From an uncultured Collinsella sp. (GTDB lineage Bacteria; Actinomycetota; Coriobacteriia; Coriobacteriales; Coriobacteriaceae): a stretch of DNA of 12,709 nt. Under the pieces are notes generated by a model. The model was not told where the DNA came from. It saw only the letters and a list, made by a program, of their open reading frames with translations, and made no database searches. The stretch spans positions 1-12,709 of the forward strand of contig CAAEVD010000043.1 in NCBI GenBank assembly GCA_900759435.1. Direction: 5' to 3'. Made by a program: the position numbers and the translations under genes. The first letter of the stretch is position 1. Every line of letters begins with the position of its first letter. Shown here one piece after another: positions 1-6,720 of this stretch.

Positions 1-63
1 ATCTCCATCGCCGCCGAGATGATCCACCTGCGCCGCACCAAACTCGTCCCCCGCAAGCGCTAA
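1..63 (+). CDS. 3' end of an unidentified gene (partial)
   Basis: An open frame enters from the left edge in frame 1 and ends at TAA 61-63, giving the C-terminal 20 residues ISIAAEMIHLRRTKLVPRKR. Codon choice (C/G-ending) matches the coding genes nearby, so it looks like a true gene end. I do not recognise the protein. The tail is hydrophobic then strongly basic (RR, K, RKR), as in a cytoplasmic C-terminus of a membrane protein or a nucleic-acid-binding tail, but this is only a guess. It does not resemble the C-terminus of L24, whose gene (rplX) usually sits directly before rplE. A terminator-like palindrome follows 17 bases later, so this gene is probably not co-transcribed with rplE. Confidence 0.6.
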   Translation: MSIAAEMIHLRRTKLVPRKR

Positions 64-80
64 TCGCATCCCCACCAATA

Positions 81-154
81 AGTTGCGGTGAAATACGGAT
101 TGTTTAAGCCTGTTAGGCCGCCCAACAGTCCCTATTTCACCGCAACTGCTTTTT
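81..154 (+). terminator. Long imperfect palindrome with T run, probable terminator
   Basis: AGTTGCGGTGAAATA (81-95) is matched perfectly by its reverse complement at 133-147. After one C/C mismatch the pairing resumes for 8 bp (97-104 with 124-131, one G-U), and a small GCCT/AGGC hairpin (108-111 with 115-118) caps it. The total is about 27 bp. TTTTT follows at 150-154, two bases after the stem, which suits an intrinsic terminator for the upstream gene on the + strand. The stem is much longer than most terminators, so it may instead be a palindromic dispersed repeat. The complementary strand has no T run after the stem. Confidence 0.65.
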
Positions 155-208
155 GGGACCCATTTGTGCGGGGGAGTTGTGGAGTTGTGCAGGCAGACGA
201 GGTTTTTC

Positions 209-237
209 TGGAAATACGCTCCCGATGCGCGTATAGT
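209..237 (+). promoter_or_regulatory. Candidate sigma-70-type promoter for the rplE operon
   Basis: A TATAGT hexamer at 232-237 matches the -10 consensus at five of six bases. TGGAAA at 209-214 lies 17 bp upstream and matches the -35 consensus at four of six. Transcription would start near 243-245, leaving a leader of about 130 nt before rplE. The site lies downstream of the probable terminator at 81-154, which fits a transcription unit beginning here. It was identified by eye only. Confidence 0.5.
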
Positions 238-254
238 ACCGATTGTTTTGTCGG

Positions 255-349
255 CTCCTGCTGCGTCGAGTCCAAACCGCAAAATGCCATGAGCGGCGCG
301 GATGCAGCCAGGAGGCACGAGGACAACCCATCGTGGCCACGCCCCGTGC
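255..349 (+). promoter_or_regulatory. Structured 5' leader upstream of rplE
   Basis: Two helices abut in the untranslated leader. The first pairs 255-267 with 301-314: CTCCTG/CAGGAG, a one-base bulge at C308, then CTGC/GCAG and further pairs. Its loop is 33 nt and contains a CCGC/GCGG mini-stem (277-280 with 293-296). The second pairs GCACG 315-319 with CGTGC 345-349 directly next to the first, so the two could stack coaxially. An AGGAGG at 310-315 is mostly buried in the first helix and is not followed by a sensible start codon. The true rplE ribosome-binding site (AGGAG 364-368) lies just downstream. Leaders like this in ribosomal operons often bind a protein encoded in the operon. Which protein, if any, is unknown here. 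Confidence 0.45.
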
Positions 350-374
350 TTAAAACCCCAAGAAGGAGTGAACA

Positions 375-932
375 ATGGCAGAAGAGAAGTATGTGCCGCG
401 TCTGAAGACCAAGTACAACAACGAGGTCAAGCAGCAGCTTCAGGACAAGTTCCAGTACGAGAACGTCATGATGATCCCCAAGTTTGAGAAGATCGTCGTG
501 AACATGGGTGTCGGCGAGGCCGCTACCGATTCCAAGGCCATCGACGGTGCCGTGCGCGACCTGCGCGCCATCACCGGCCAGCAGCCGATGATCACCCGTG
601 CCCGCAAGTCCATCGCTACCTTCCGCCTGCGCGCTGGTATGCCGATCGGCTGCAAGGTTACCCTGCGTGGCGACCGTATGTGGGAGTTCTTCGATCGTCT
701 GACCTCCGTCGCGATCCCCCGTATCCGCGACTTCCGCGGCATCTCCGCCAAGAGCTTCGACGGCCGTGGTAACTTCTCCATGGGCGTCACCGAGCAGCTC
801 ATCTTCCCCGAGATCGACTTCGACTCCGTCGATCACCAGCGTGGTATGGACATCACTTTCGTGACCACCGCCAACACCGATGAGGAGGCCAAGGCCCTTC
901 TGGACGCCTTCGGTTTCCCGTTCAAGAAATAG
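375..932 (+). CDS. rplE: 50S ribosomal protein L5
   Basis: L5 binds 5S rRNA together with L18 and helps form the central protuberance of the large subunit, contacting P-site tRNA and S13. The 185-residue product has the full family length. Recognisable blocks are the [16 protein letters not shown] segment (about 34-49), the [19 protein letters not shown] segment (about 77-95) and the RDFRGIS...[11 protein letters not shown]...FPEIDFD region (about 118-150). The ATG at 375 has AGGAG (364-368) six bases upstream. It is the first gene after the candidate promoter and structured leader. Normally rplX would stand directly before it; here it does not. Codon use is highly biased, as expected for a strongly expressed gene. 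Identification is secure. Confidence 0.98.
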   Translation: MAEEKYVPRLKTKYNNEVKQQLQDKFQYENVMMIPKFEKIVVNMGVGEAATDSKAIDGAVRDLRAITGQQPMITRARKSIATFRLRAGMPIGCKVTLRGDRMWEFFDRLTSVAIPRIRDFRGISAKSFDGRGNFSMGVTEQLIFPEIDFDSVDHQRGMDITFVTTANTDEEAKALLDAFGFPFKK

Positions 933-947
933 GTTCACCTGCCCTAT

Positions 948-977
948 AAGCGCCGTTTCCACAAGGGGGCGGCGCTT
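948..977 (+). promoter_or_regulatory. Strong hairpin between rplE and rpsN
   Basis: In the 79-base rplE-rpsN gap, AAGCGCCG (948-955) pairs perfectly with CGGCGCTT (970-977). Pairing continues inward through three G-U pairs and two C-G pairs to an ACAA tetraloop (961-964), for a 13-bp stem. No T run follows, so it is not an intrinsic terminator. It could protect transcript ends, be a processing site, or bind a protein; the sequence alone does not decide. Confidence 0.5.
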
Positions 978-1011
978 GGGGCGAACAATACTCTATGTGA
1001 GGAGGATATAA

Positions 1012-1197
1012 GTGGCTAAGACATCGATGATCGTCAAGTGCAATCGCAAGCAGAAGTTCTCTACTCGTGAGTACACGCGCTGCCAGCGCTGCGGCCGTCC
1101 GCACTCTGTGTACCGCAAGTTCGGCCTGTGCCGTGTCTGCTTCCGCGAGCTTGCACTCAAGGGCGAGCTTCCCGGCGTTAAGAAGGCCAGCTGGTAA
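1012..1197 (+). CDS. rpsN: 30S ribosomal protein S14, zinc-binding (type Z)
   Basis: S14 is a small-subunit head protein near S3, S10 and S19. This is the short, zinc-ribbon form: 61 residues with two CxxC knuckles, C24/C27 and C40/C43, in the contexts [10 protein letters not shown] and GLCRVCFRE, and the usual LPGVKKASW ending. The start is GTG at 1012, preceded by GAGGAGG (1000-1006) at good spacing, and gives the standard 61-aa length. It sits between L5 and S8, its normal place in the spc operon. The zinc form is the ancestral housekeeping version in Gram-positives. Many Actinomycetota also carry a zinc-independent paralogue elsewhere that is induced when zinc is scarce; that is family knowledge and not visible here. 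Confidence 0.97.
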   Translation: MAKTSMIVKCNRKQKFSTREYTRCQRCGRPHSVYRKFGLCRVCFRELALKGELPGVKKASW

Positions 1198-1316
1198 GTC
1201 ACTACCAGCGTTTCAAGCATCAGTTTGGAACAGGGAAAACGCGCTAAAAAGGCTTTGCCGTTAAGGGCGGCGAAGAACCAAGAGCACGTGTTCATCAAGA
1301 ACGAAGGAGAATCTGT
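1198..1316 (+). promoter_or_regulatory. Structured 119-base gap between rpsN and rpsH
   Basis: This joint is long for an spc operon. It holds a hairpin at 1253-1275, with CTTTGCCG pairing to CGGCGAAG-type sequence (8 bp including one G-U, extended by two further G-U pairs). A second possible 6-bp stem pairs GCGTTT 1208-1213 with AAACGC 1237-1242. There is no T run after either, and I find no convincing -35/-10 pair. The rpsH ribosome-binding site (GAAGGAGA, about 1302-1309) lies downstream of the folds. S8 is a known autoregulator of spc operons in Escherichia coli, so a translational control site before rpsH is conceivable, but no S8-site motif could be recognised. Confidence 0.4.
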
Positions 1317-1715
1317 ATGAACCTTACAGACCCGATCGCAGATATGCTTACGCGCATCCGTAACGCTAACTCTGTGAACAAGGCCACGGTCTCCATGCCG
1401 AGCAGCAAGAAGCTCGTCGAGATCGCTCGTGTTCTGCACGAGGAGGGCTACATCGAGGGCTACGATGTCGAGGACACCGTTCCCCAGAAGACTCTGCACA
1501 TCACGCTTAAGTATGGTCCCAAGAAGGCTAAGGTCATCAACGGCATCCGCCGCATTTCCAAGCCGGGCCTGCGTAAGTACACCGGCGTTGCCGACATGCC
1601 CCGCGTCCGCGGTGGCCTTGGTACCGCCATTATTTCCACCAGCCATGGCGTCATGACCGACCGCGATGCTCGCAAGCACAACGTCGGCGGCGAGATCATC
1701 GCTTACGTCTGGTAA
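1317..1715 (+). CDS. rpsH: 30S ribosomal protein S8
   Basis: S8 is a primary 16S rRNA-binding protein of the small-subunit central domain and, in Escherichia coli, the repressor of the spc operon. The 132-residue product has the standard length and blocks: N-terminal [13 protein letters not shown] (about 5-17), the central LKYGP...[13 protein letters not shown] region (about 64-89) and the C-terminal [20 protein letters not shown]...GGEIIAYVW signature (about 100-132) that contacts rRNA. ATG 1317 is preceded by GAAGGAGA at good spacing. It lies between S14 and L6 as in other spc operons. Nothing appears truncated or unusual in the protein itself. Confidence 0.98.
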   Translation: MNLTDPIADMLTRIRNANSVNKATVSMPSSKKLVEIARVLHEEGYIEGYDVEDTVPQKTLHITLKYGPKKAKVINGIRRISKPGLRKYTGVADMPRVRGGLGTAIISTSHGVMTDRDARKHNVGGEIIAYVW

Positions 1716-1748
1716 TTCGCTCGGTAGGTAGAAGGAAAGGAGATCACC

Positions 1749-2285
1749 GTGTCTCGTATCGGTAATAAGCCTGTCCAGATTCCCGCCGGAGTCGAAGTGG
1801 CAGTCAACGGCAACAACGTTGTCGTCAAGGGCCCCAAGGGCCAGCTCGAGCTCGATGTCTTTGAGAAGCTCGCTATCAACGTCGAGGACAACGTCCTCAC
1901 CGTTTCCCGTCCCGACGACGAGCGTGAGACCCGTGCCCGCCACGGCCTCACCCGCGCCCTCATCCACAACATGGTTGTTGGCGTTTCCGAGGGCTTCGAG
2001 AAGAAGCTCGAGCTCGCCGGCGTCGGTTACCGCGTGCAGCAGAAGGGCAAGAACCTCGAGTTCTCCCTGGGCTTCTCGCACCCCGTGATCGTCGAGGCTC
2101 CCGAGGGCATCACCTTCGAGGTTCCCGACAACACCCACGTGAACGTCAAGGGTATCAACAAGCAGCAGGTCGGTCAGATCGCCGCTGAGATCCGCGGCCA
2201 TCGTCCTCCCGAGCCTTACAAGGGCAAGGGTATCCACTACGTTGGCGAGCACATCCGCCGCAAGCTGGGTAAGGCCGCCAAGTAG
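1749..2285 (+). CDS. rplF: 50S ribosomal protein L6
   Basis: L6 sits near the base of the L7/L12 stalk and the sarcin-ricin region of 23S rRNA. The 178-residue protein begins [12 protein letters not shown] and ends with the classical L6 signature [19 protein letters not shown] (about 155-173), which contacts rRNA. The two similar alpha/beta halves of the family fit residues about 10-80 and 90-170. The start is GTG 1749, with AAAGGAGA (about 1736-1743) upstream. The 33-base gap from rpsH suggests co-transcription. The sequence looks ordinary and complete. Confidence 0.98.
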   Translation: MSRIGNKPVQIPAGVEVAVNGNNVVVKGPKGQLELDVFEKLAINVEDNVLTVSRPDDERETRARHGLTRALIHNMVVGVSEGFEKKLELAGVGYRVQQKGKNLEFSLGFSHPVIVEAPEGITFEVPDNTHVNVKGINKQQVGQIAAEIRGHRPPEPYKGKGIHYVGEHIRRKLGKAAK

Positions 2286-2310
2286 TCGTAACCGACTCAC
2301 TCGCATAAGA

Positions 2311-2332
2311 CCAGCACCCCGTCAGGTGCTGG
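2311..2332 (+). promoter_or_regulatory. Perfect hairpin between rplF and rplR
   Basis: CCAGCACC (2311-2318) and GGTGCTGG (2325-2332) form a perfect 8-bp GC-rich stem with a 6-base loop. A TTTTT run occurs at 2344-2348, but 11 bases separate it from the stem, too far for a standard intrinsic terminator. The rplR ribosome-binding site (TAGGAG) follows the T run. A partial attenuator, a processing site or a transcript-stabilising stem are all possible. Confidence 0.5.
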
Positions 2333-2360
2333 CAAGATCAACCTTTTTAGGAGTTTACGT

Positions 2361-2729
2361 ATGAACAAGCATAAGGCGAAGCTGGAAGGCCTCAAGCGTC
2401 GTCAGCGTCGTGTTCGCGGCAAGGTCTCGGGTACCTCCGAGCGTCCGCGTCTTCGCGTGACCCGTACTAACGCCAACATCTATGCCCAGATCATCGACGA
2501 CAGCAAGGGCTCCAGCCTGACGCTCGTCTCTGCCTCGACCCTCGAGGCCGAGTTCAAGGGCACCCACACCTCGAACAAGGAGGCTGCGGAGAAGGTCGGT
2601 CAGCTCGTTGGCAAGCGCGCCATCGAGGCCGGCATCACCAAGGTCGCCTTCGATCGCGGTGGCCGTATCTACCATGGCCGCGTCAAGGCCCTCGCCGACG
2701 GTGCTCGTGCCGCCGGTCTCGAGTTCTAG
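2361..2729 (+). CDS. rplR: 50S ribosomal protein L18
   Basis: L18 binds 5S rRNA and, with L5, anchors it to the large subunit. The 122-residue product has the typical length, a basic N-terminal arm ([21 protein letters not shown], starting about residue 12; RNA binding), the [16 protein letters not shown] strand region (here [12 protein letters not shown], about 36-47) and the C-terminal [21 protein letters not shown] motif (about 96-116). ATG 2361 follows TAGGAG with normal spacing. The stop codon lies inside the ribosome-binding site of the next gene (TAGGAGGT, 2727-2734), which implies close coupling with rpsE. Confidence 0.98.
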   Translation: MNKHKAKLEGLKRRQRRVRGKVSGTSERPRLRVTRTNANIYAQIIDDSKGSSLTLVSASTLEAEFKGTHTSNKEAAEKVGQLVGKRAIEAGITKVAFDRGGRIYHGRVKALADGARAAGLEF

Positions 2730-2743
2730 GAGGTATGTAGCAC

Positions 2744-3268
2744 ATGGCTCGTAATCAGAAGCAGCAGCGCGAGGCCTCCGAGTTCGAGGAGCGCGTCGTT
2801 TACATCAACCGCGTGTCGAAGACCGTCAAGGGTGGTCGTCGCATGAGCCTCGTCGCTCTCGTCGTCGTTGGCGACGGCAAGGGCAACGTCGGCGTTGGCA
2901 TGGGCAAGTCCGCTGAGGTGCCCATGGCCATCTCCAAGGCGTCTCTCGATGCCAAGAAGAACATGTTCCACGTGCCGGTGACCGAGCAGGGCACCATCCC
3001 GCACGAGGTTCTCGGCCACTTTGGTGCCGGCCGCATCATCATCAAGCCCGCTGTCGAGGGTACCGGCGTTATCGCCGGCGGCGCTGTGCGTCCCCTCTTT
3101 GAGCTTGCTGGCATCAAGAACGTCCTGTCCAAGTCCCTCGGTACCGACAACGGCCTCAACATCATCAAGGCTGCCGTCGAGGGCCTCAAGGAGCTCTCCA
3201 GCCCTGAGGACGTCGCGGCTCGCCGTGGCCTGACGGTCTCCGAGATGTTCGTCGGTAAGGAGAACTAA
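2744..3268 (+). CDS. rpsE: 30S ribosomal protein S5
   Basis: S5 helps maintain decoding fidelity near S4 and is the classical spectinomycin-resistance locus. The 174-residue product carries the N-terminal S5 RNA-binding domain (about 14-78), which includes the spectinomycin-contact loop VSKTVKGGR in apparently wild-type form (about 24-32). It is followed by the C-terminal domain with [21 protein letters not shown] and [13 protein letters not shown] (about 95-145). ATG 2744 has TAGGAGGT nine bases upstream. Only two bases separate its stop from rpmD. No resistance-type change is evident in the loop, judged by eye against the usual consensus. Confidence 0.98.
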   Translation: MARNQKQQREASEFEERVVYINRVSKTVKGGRRMSLVALVVVGDGKGNVGVGMGKSAEVPMAISKASLDAKKNMFHVPVTEQGTIPHEVLGHFGAGRIIIKPAVEGTGVIAGGAVRPLFELAGIKNVLSKSLGTDNGLNIIKAAVEGLKELSSPEDVAARRGLTVSEMFVGKEN

Positions 3269-3270
3269 GC

Positions 3271-3453
3271 ATGGCTGACACCATCAAGATCAAGCAGGTC
3301 CGTAGCACCAACGGTTGCAAGCAGGACCAGGTCCGTACTGTCCGTGCCCTCGGTCTCCACAGGATCCGCGAGGTTCGCGAGATTGCTGACAACGAGTCCG
3401 TCCGCGGCATGATCTTCAAGGTCAAGCACCTTGTCGAGATTGTAGAGGAGTAG
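3271..3453 (+). CDS. rpmD: 50S ribosomal protein L30
   Basis: L30 is a small large-subunit protein binding 23S rRNA. The 60-residue product is full length for the bacterial form: KIKQVRSTNG at the N-terminus (about 6-15), the ALGLHRIRE motif (about 26-34) and a C-terminal VRGMIFKVKHLVEI segment. The ATG at 3271 comes two bases after the rpsE stop, and GTAAGGAG within the end of rpsE serves as ribosome-binding site. Three bases separate its stop from rplO. The rpsE-rpmD-rplO order is standard. Confidence 0.97.
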   Translation: MADTIKIKQVRSTNGCKQDQVRTVRALGLHRIREVREIADNESVRGMIFKVKHLVEIVEE

Positions 3454-3456
3454 CAA

Positions 3457-3906
3457 ATGCAGCTTCACGATCTTACTCCCGCGCCCGGTTCCACCAAGAA
3501 CCGCAAGCGCGTCGGCCGTGGCAATTCTTCGGGTCACGGCACCACTTCTGGCCGCGGTCAGAAGGGCCAGGGTTCCCGCTCTGGCGGCACCAAGGGTGCC
3601 GGCTTCGAGGGTGGCCAGACTCCGCTGGCTATGCGCCTGCCCAAGCTTCCGGGCTTCCGTAACCCCCGTCGTATCGAGTACACCGCTGTTAACGTTGAGC
3701 GTCTCGAGCGTAAGTTCGAGGACGGCACTGTGATCGACGGTGCCGCTCTTAAGGCCGCTCGCATCACCAAGAGCGAGTTCGAGCCCGTCAAGGTGCTCGG
3801 CAATGGTGAGCTCACCAAGAAGTTCACGGTCAAGGTCGACAAGGTCAGCGCTTCTGCGCAGGCCAAGATCGAGGCCGCCGGCGGAAAGGTCGAGCTGCCG
3901 TGCTAA
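3457..3906 (+). CDS. rplO: 50S ribosomal protein L15
   Basis: L15 is a late-assembling large-subunit protein with an extended basic, glycine-rich N-terminus threading into 23S rRNA. The 149-residue protein shows this clearly: [23 protein letters not shown] (starting about residue 5), then [26 protein letters not shown] and [11 protein letters not shown] (to about 70), then the globular domain ending [13 protein letters not shown]. The ATG follows GAGGAG at the end of rpmD. The last codons overlap the secY start by seven bases, a common sign of translational coupling. Confidence 0.97.
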   Translation: MQLHDLTPAPGSTKNRKRVGRGNSSGHGTTSGRGQKGQGSRSGGTKGAGFEGGQTPLAMRLPKLPGFRNPRRIEYTAVNVERLERKFEDGTVIDGAALKAARITKSEFEPVKVLGNGELTKKFTVKVDKVSASAQAKIEAAGGKVELPC

Positions 3907-5186
3907 ATGGTCTTAAGAATGCTTTCCGCATCAAAGAATTGCGCGAAAAGATTCTTTTTACCATAGCTATGCTCGTCGTGTACCGCATTGGTGCGCACGT
4001 TCCTGTGCCCGGCATTCCCTTCCAGGGGATGCTGGGCCTTTTCTCGACCGATAACAATTCGGTCGCCGCAGGTGCTATGGCCCTCCTGAATCTTTTCTCT
4101 GGCGGCGCGTTGAGCTATGTGTCGGTGTTTTCGCTGGGCATCATGCCTTACATCACCAGCTCGATCATCCTCCAGATGCTCCAGGCCGTTGTGCCTTCCC
4201 TGCATGAGCTTGCCCGCGAGGGCGAGGTCGGTCAGACCAAGATCACGCAGTATTCGCGTTACCTCACCCTGGCTCTGGCAATCCTCAACTCCGTGGGTTA
4301 CCTCTTCCTCTTTAAGAGCTTCGGCATCAGCTTCAATGGCGCCGGCGCTCCCGAGATCATCTTCGACCTCATGATCGTCGGCACGCTCACTGCGGGCGCC
4401 ATGCTGATCATGTGGATTGGTGAGCTCATCACCCAGCGCGGTATCGGCAATGGCATGTCGCTGATCATCTTCGCGAACATCATGGCCGGTCTGCCGCAGG
4501 CTATCTTCTCCAGCGCCGAGGGCAATGCCGGTGGCATCATCACCATGGTGATCATCTGCGCCATCATCCTGCTGGTTATCCCGCTGATTGTTTTCCTTGA
4601 GCGCGGCCAGCGCCGCATCCCGGTCTCCTACGCTAAGCGCGTCGTGGGCCGTCGCATGATGGGTGGCCAGACCACCTACCTGCCCATCAAGGTCAACACC
4701 GCGGGCGTCGTGCCGATCATCTTCGCTTCGGCGCTGCTGTACTTCCCCGCTCAGATTGCCGTGTTCTTCCCCGGCATCGGCTGGATTCAGGCAGTTGCCT
4801 CCGCGCTTTCGACCGGTTGGCTCAACTGGGTGCTTAACGTTGTCCTCATCGTGTTCTTCGCGTACTTCTACACCTCCATGGTGTTCAACCCCGATGACAC
4901 GGCCGATAACCTTAAGAAGCAGGGCGGCTTTATTCCGGGCGTGCGTCCGGGTAGGGCTACCGCGGCCTACATCAAGAACGCGCTCAACAAGATCACGCTT
5001 CCCAGCGCTGTCTTTTTGGCGCTCATCGCCATCGTGCCTTCGATCATCTTCTCCTTCACGGGTAACCATCTGATCCAGGCATTTGGCGGCACGTCCATCC
5101 TCATCATGGTCGGCGTCGTGCTTGACACGGTCGATAAGCTCGAAGGCCAGATCAAGATGTATGATTACGATGGATTCTTTAAATAG
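3900..5186 (+). CDS. secY: Preprotein translocase channel subunit SecY
   Basis: SecY forms the membrane channel through which SecA-driven and co-translational substrates cross or enter the cytoplasmic membrane. The 428-residue protein is highly hydrophobic, with about ten membrane segments. Recognisable family blocks are [11 protein letters not shown] near the N-terminus (about 30-40), the [15 protein letters not shown] stretch (about 80-94), [18 protein letters not shown] (about 176-193), the cytoplasmic [16 protein letters not shown] loop (about 237-252), and [22 protein letters not shown]...T (about 331-355), an area contacting ribosome or SecA. The start is GTG 3900, overlapping rplO by seven bases; no better in-frame start lies nearby. 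It precedes adk by 18 bases, as in many Gram-positives. Confidence 0.97.
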   Translation: MLNGLKNAFRIKELREKILFTIAMLVVYRIGAHVPVPGIPFQGMLGLFSTDNNSVAAGAMALLNLFSGGALSYVSVFSLGIMPYITSSIILQMLQAVVPSLHELAREGEVGQTKITQYSRYLTLALAILNSVGYLFLFKSFGISFNGAGAPEIIFDLMIVGTLTAGAMLIMWIGELITQRGIGNGMSLIIFANIMAGLPQAIFSSAEGNAGGIITMVIICAIILLVIPLIVFLERGQRRIPVSYAKRVVGRRMMGGQTTYLPIKVNTAGVVPIIFASALLYFPAQIAVFFPGIGWIQAVASALSTGWLNWVLNVVLIVFFAYFYTSMVFNPDDTADNLKKQGGFIPGVRPGRATAAYIKNALNKITLPSAVFLALIAIVPSIIFSFTGNHLIQAFGGTSILIMVGVVLDTVDKLEGQIKMYDYDGFFK

Positions 5187-5204
5187 GCTAGAGGAGGATT
5201 GCTC

Positions 5205-5831
5205 ATGAACCTCGTATTGCTCGGAGCTCCGGGTGCCGGTAAGGGCACCGTCGCACAGGAGCTCGTCGCCGAGTTTGGCGTCGCCCATATTTCCACGGGC
5301 GACCTGCTGCGTGCTGCCGTCAAGGGTGGCACCGAGCTTGGTATTCAGGCTAAGAAGTACATGGACGCTGGCGAGCTCGTTCCCGACCAGCTCGTGATCG
5401 ACCTTGTCAAGGAGCGCCTTGCCGCCGATGACGCCCAGCAGGGCTTCATCCTCGACGGCTTCCCGCGCAACACCGCCCAGGCTGTGACGCTCGATTCCGA
5501 GCTCTCCGCCATGGGTCGCGAGATCGATTGCGCCCTTCTGGTCGATGTGGCCCCCGAGGTCATTATCGATCGTCTGTCTTCGCGTCGCACCTGCCGCGCC
5601 TGCGGTTACACCGGCACTGCTGCCGATGCCACCTGCCCCAAGTGCGGTGGCGAGATGTATCAGCGCGACGACGACAAGCCCGAGACCATCAAGAACCGTC
5701 TCGACGTCTACGAGAAGTCCACGAGCCCGCTCGTCGACTACTATCGTGGCCAGGGTCTGCTCAAGTCGGTCAACGGTGACCAGGCTCGCGAGACCGTGTA
5801 CGGGGATGTCAAAGAGGCTCTCGGTCTATGA
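5205..5831 (+). CDS. adk: Adenylate kinase, zinc-LID type with a shortened LID
   Basis: It catalyses ATP + AMP = 2 ADP in the cytoplasm, setting the adenylate energy charge. The 208-residue product has the P-loop GAPGAGKGT (7-15), the AMP-binding HISTGDLLR segment (28-36), GFILDGFPRN (80-89) and the LID region at about 123-160. The LID carries four cysteines, C130, C133, C144 and C147, as two CxxC pairs that would bind zinc, followed by QRDDDKPET. Only ten residues separate the pairs; the zinc-LID enzymes of Bacillus, as I recall them, have about sixteen, including a YHxxFxPP stretch missing here. ATG 5205 was chosen over TTG 5199 because GAGGAGG (5191-5197) is seven bases from the ATG but only one from the TTG. 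Its end overlaps map by four bases. Confidence 0.96.
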   Translation: MNLVLLGAPGAGKGTVAQELVAEFGVAHISTGDLLRAAVKGGTELGIQAKKYMDAGELVPDQLVIDLVKERLAADDAQQGFILDGFPRNTAQAVTLDSELSAMGREIDCALLVDVAPEVIIDRLSSRRTCRACGYTGTAADATCPKCGGEMYQRDDDKPETIKNRLDVYEKSTSPLVDYYRGQGLLKSVNGDQARETVYGDVKEALGL

Positions 5832-6616
5832 TCAAGATTAAGTCTGCAACGCAAATCGAGCAGATGAAGAAGGCAGGAGCGCTATCTAAGATGGCGCTCC
5901 GCCACGTTGGAGCCATGGTGCGCCCCGGCGTTTCGACTTTTGAGCTCGATCAGCTCGCGGAGCAGATTATCCGCATGCATGGCGGCACCCCTGCCTTTAA
6001 GGGTTACGGCGGGTTCCCGGGGACCATTTGTGCATCGATCAACGATGCCGTGGTCCACGGTATTCCCAACCCTGACATGATCCTGCGCGATGGCGATATC
6101 ATCTCCATCGATACGGGAGCCGTTGTCGACGGTTGGGTCGGCGATAACGCATGGACGTTTTTCGTCGGCACCCCCACGCCCGAAGCCAAGGCTTTGTGTG
6201 AGGTCACGCGCGATTGCCTTAAGGCTGCCATCGAGCAGGCTGTTCCCGGTAACCATATCGGGGACGTCGGTTATGCCGTTCAGTCCCTCGCCGAGTCTCA
6301 CGGTTACGGCGTGCTTCGTGATTATGTAGGCCATGGCATTGGCCGCGTGATGCACGAGGACCCCAACGTTCCTAACTATGGAAAGAAGGGGAGGGGCGTT
6401 CGCCTCCAGGCCGGCATGGTCATTGCCATCGAGCCGATGGTTACGATGGGTTCCAACCATGTGAGCACGGGCTCCGACGGTTGGATTGTTACGACCAACG
6501 ATCACCTGCCCGCCGCGCACTACGAGAACACCGTCGCCATTACCAATGATGGTCCGGTGATTCTCACCACGGATGCCCAAGGTGCTTGGTGCTCCCTCCA
6601 AGGCGGAGAAATGTAA
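5828..6616 (+). CDS. map: Methionine aminopeptidase, type I
   Basis: It removes the initiator methionine from nascent proteins after deformylation. The 262-residue product is a type Ia pita-bread enzyme without an N-terminal extension. All expected active-site residues are visible: H77 (VVHGIP), D95 (SIDTGA), D106 (VGDNAWTF), H169 (GHGIGR), H176 (MHEDP), E202 (IEPM) and E233 (HYENTV), at offsets consistent with Escherichia coli H79, D97, D108, H171, H178, E204 and E235. The ATG overlaps the adk stop (ATGA), so the two are translationally coupled. Past about residue 248 is a short non-conserved tail. The adk-map pairing within ribosomal operons is standard in Gram-positives. Confidence 0.97.
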   Translation: MIKIKSATQIEQMKKAGALSKMALRHVGAMVRPGVSTFELDQLAEQIIRMHGGTPAFKGYGGFPGTICASINDAVVHGIPNPDMILRDGDIISIDTGAVVDGWVGDNAWTFFVGTPTPEAKALCEVTRDCLKAAIEQAVPGNHIGDVGYAVQSLAESHGYGVLRDYVGHGIGRVMHEDPNVPNYGKKGRGVRLQAGMVIAIEPMVTMGSNHVSTGSDGWIVTTNDHLPAAHYENTVAITNDGPVILTTDAQGAWCSLQGGEM

Positions 6617-6652
6617 CAAGTTCCACTTAGTTGTGGAGCCATTACGAAGTTA

Positions 6653-6681
6653 TTACGATGCGTGCATACGTGTTGTAGAAT
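6653..6681 (+). promoter_or_regulatory. Candidate internal promoter for infA and downstream genes
   Basis: The 104-base map-infA gap contains TAGAAT at 6676-6681, five of six matches to the -10 consensus. TTACGA lies at 6653-6658 with a 17-bp spacer but only three of six matches to the -35 consensus. A near-perfect 11-base direct repeat (ATTACGAAGTT then ATTACGATG) at 6641-6660 overlaps the -35 and could be a regulator site. The region is distinctly AT-richer than the genes on either side, as expected of a promoter. Confidence 0.5.
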
Positions 6682-6720
6682 ACTCAATCGCTGTCGTTTT
6701 CTAGAGAAAGATGATTGCTT

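Noticed and set aside
333..353. Six-codon GTG leader peptide after the AGGAGG at 310-315
   Set aside because: The spacing from AGGAGG to the GTG is about 17 bases, too long, and the AGGAGG is paired in the proposed leader helix.
88..405. 105-codon open frame over the rplE leader
   Set aside because: No ribosome-binding site or family resemblance, and it overlaps the probable terminator, promoter and rplE start. Composition looks like read-through of non-coding sequence.
993..2306. Long minus-strand open frame (437 codons) opposite rpsN-rplF
   Set aside because: Mirror frame of strongly biased GC-rich genes; the translation is Leu/Asp/Val/Gly-repetitive and unlike any protein family.
2744..3268. 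Spectinomycin-resistance change in S5
   Set aside because: The contact loop VSKTVKGGR appears wild-type by eye.
3903..5288. Minus-strand open frame (461 codons) opposite secY
   Set aside because: Antisense shadow of secY, full of His/Asp/Glu from reversed hydrophobic codons, with no credible start context.
5199..5831. TTG 5199 as the adk start
   Set aside because: It lies one base after the ribosome-binding site; ATG 5205 has correct spacing and gives the family N-terminus.
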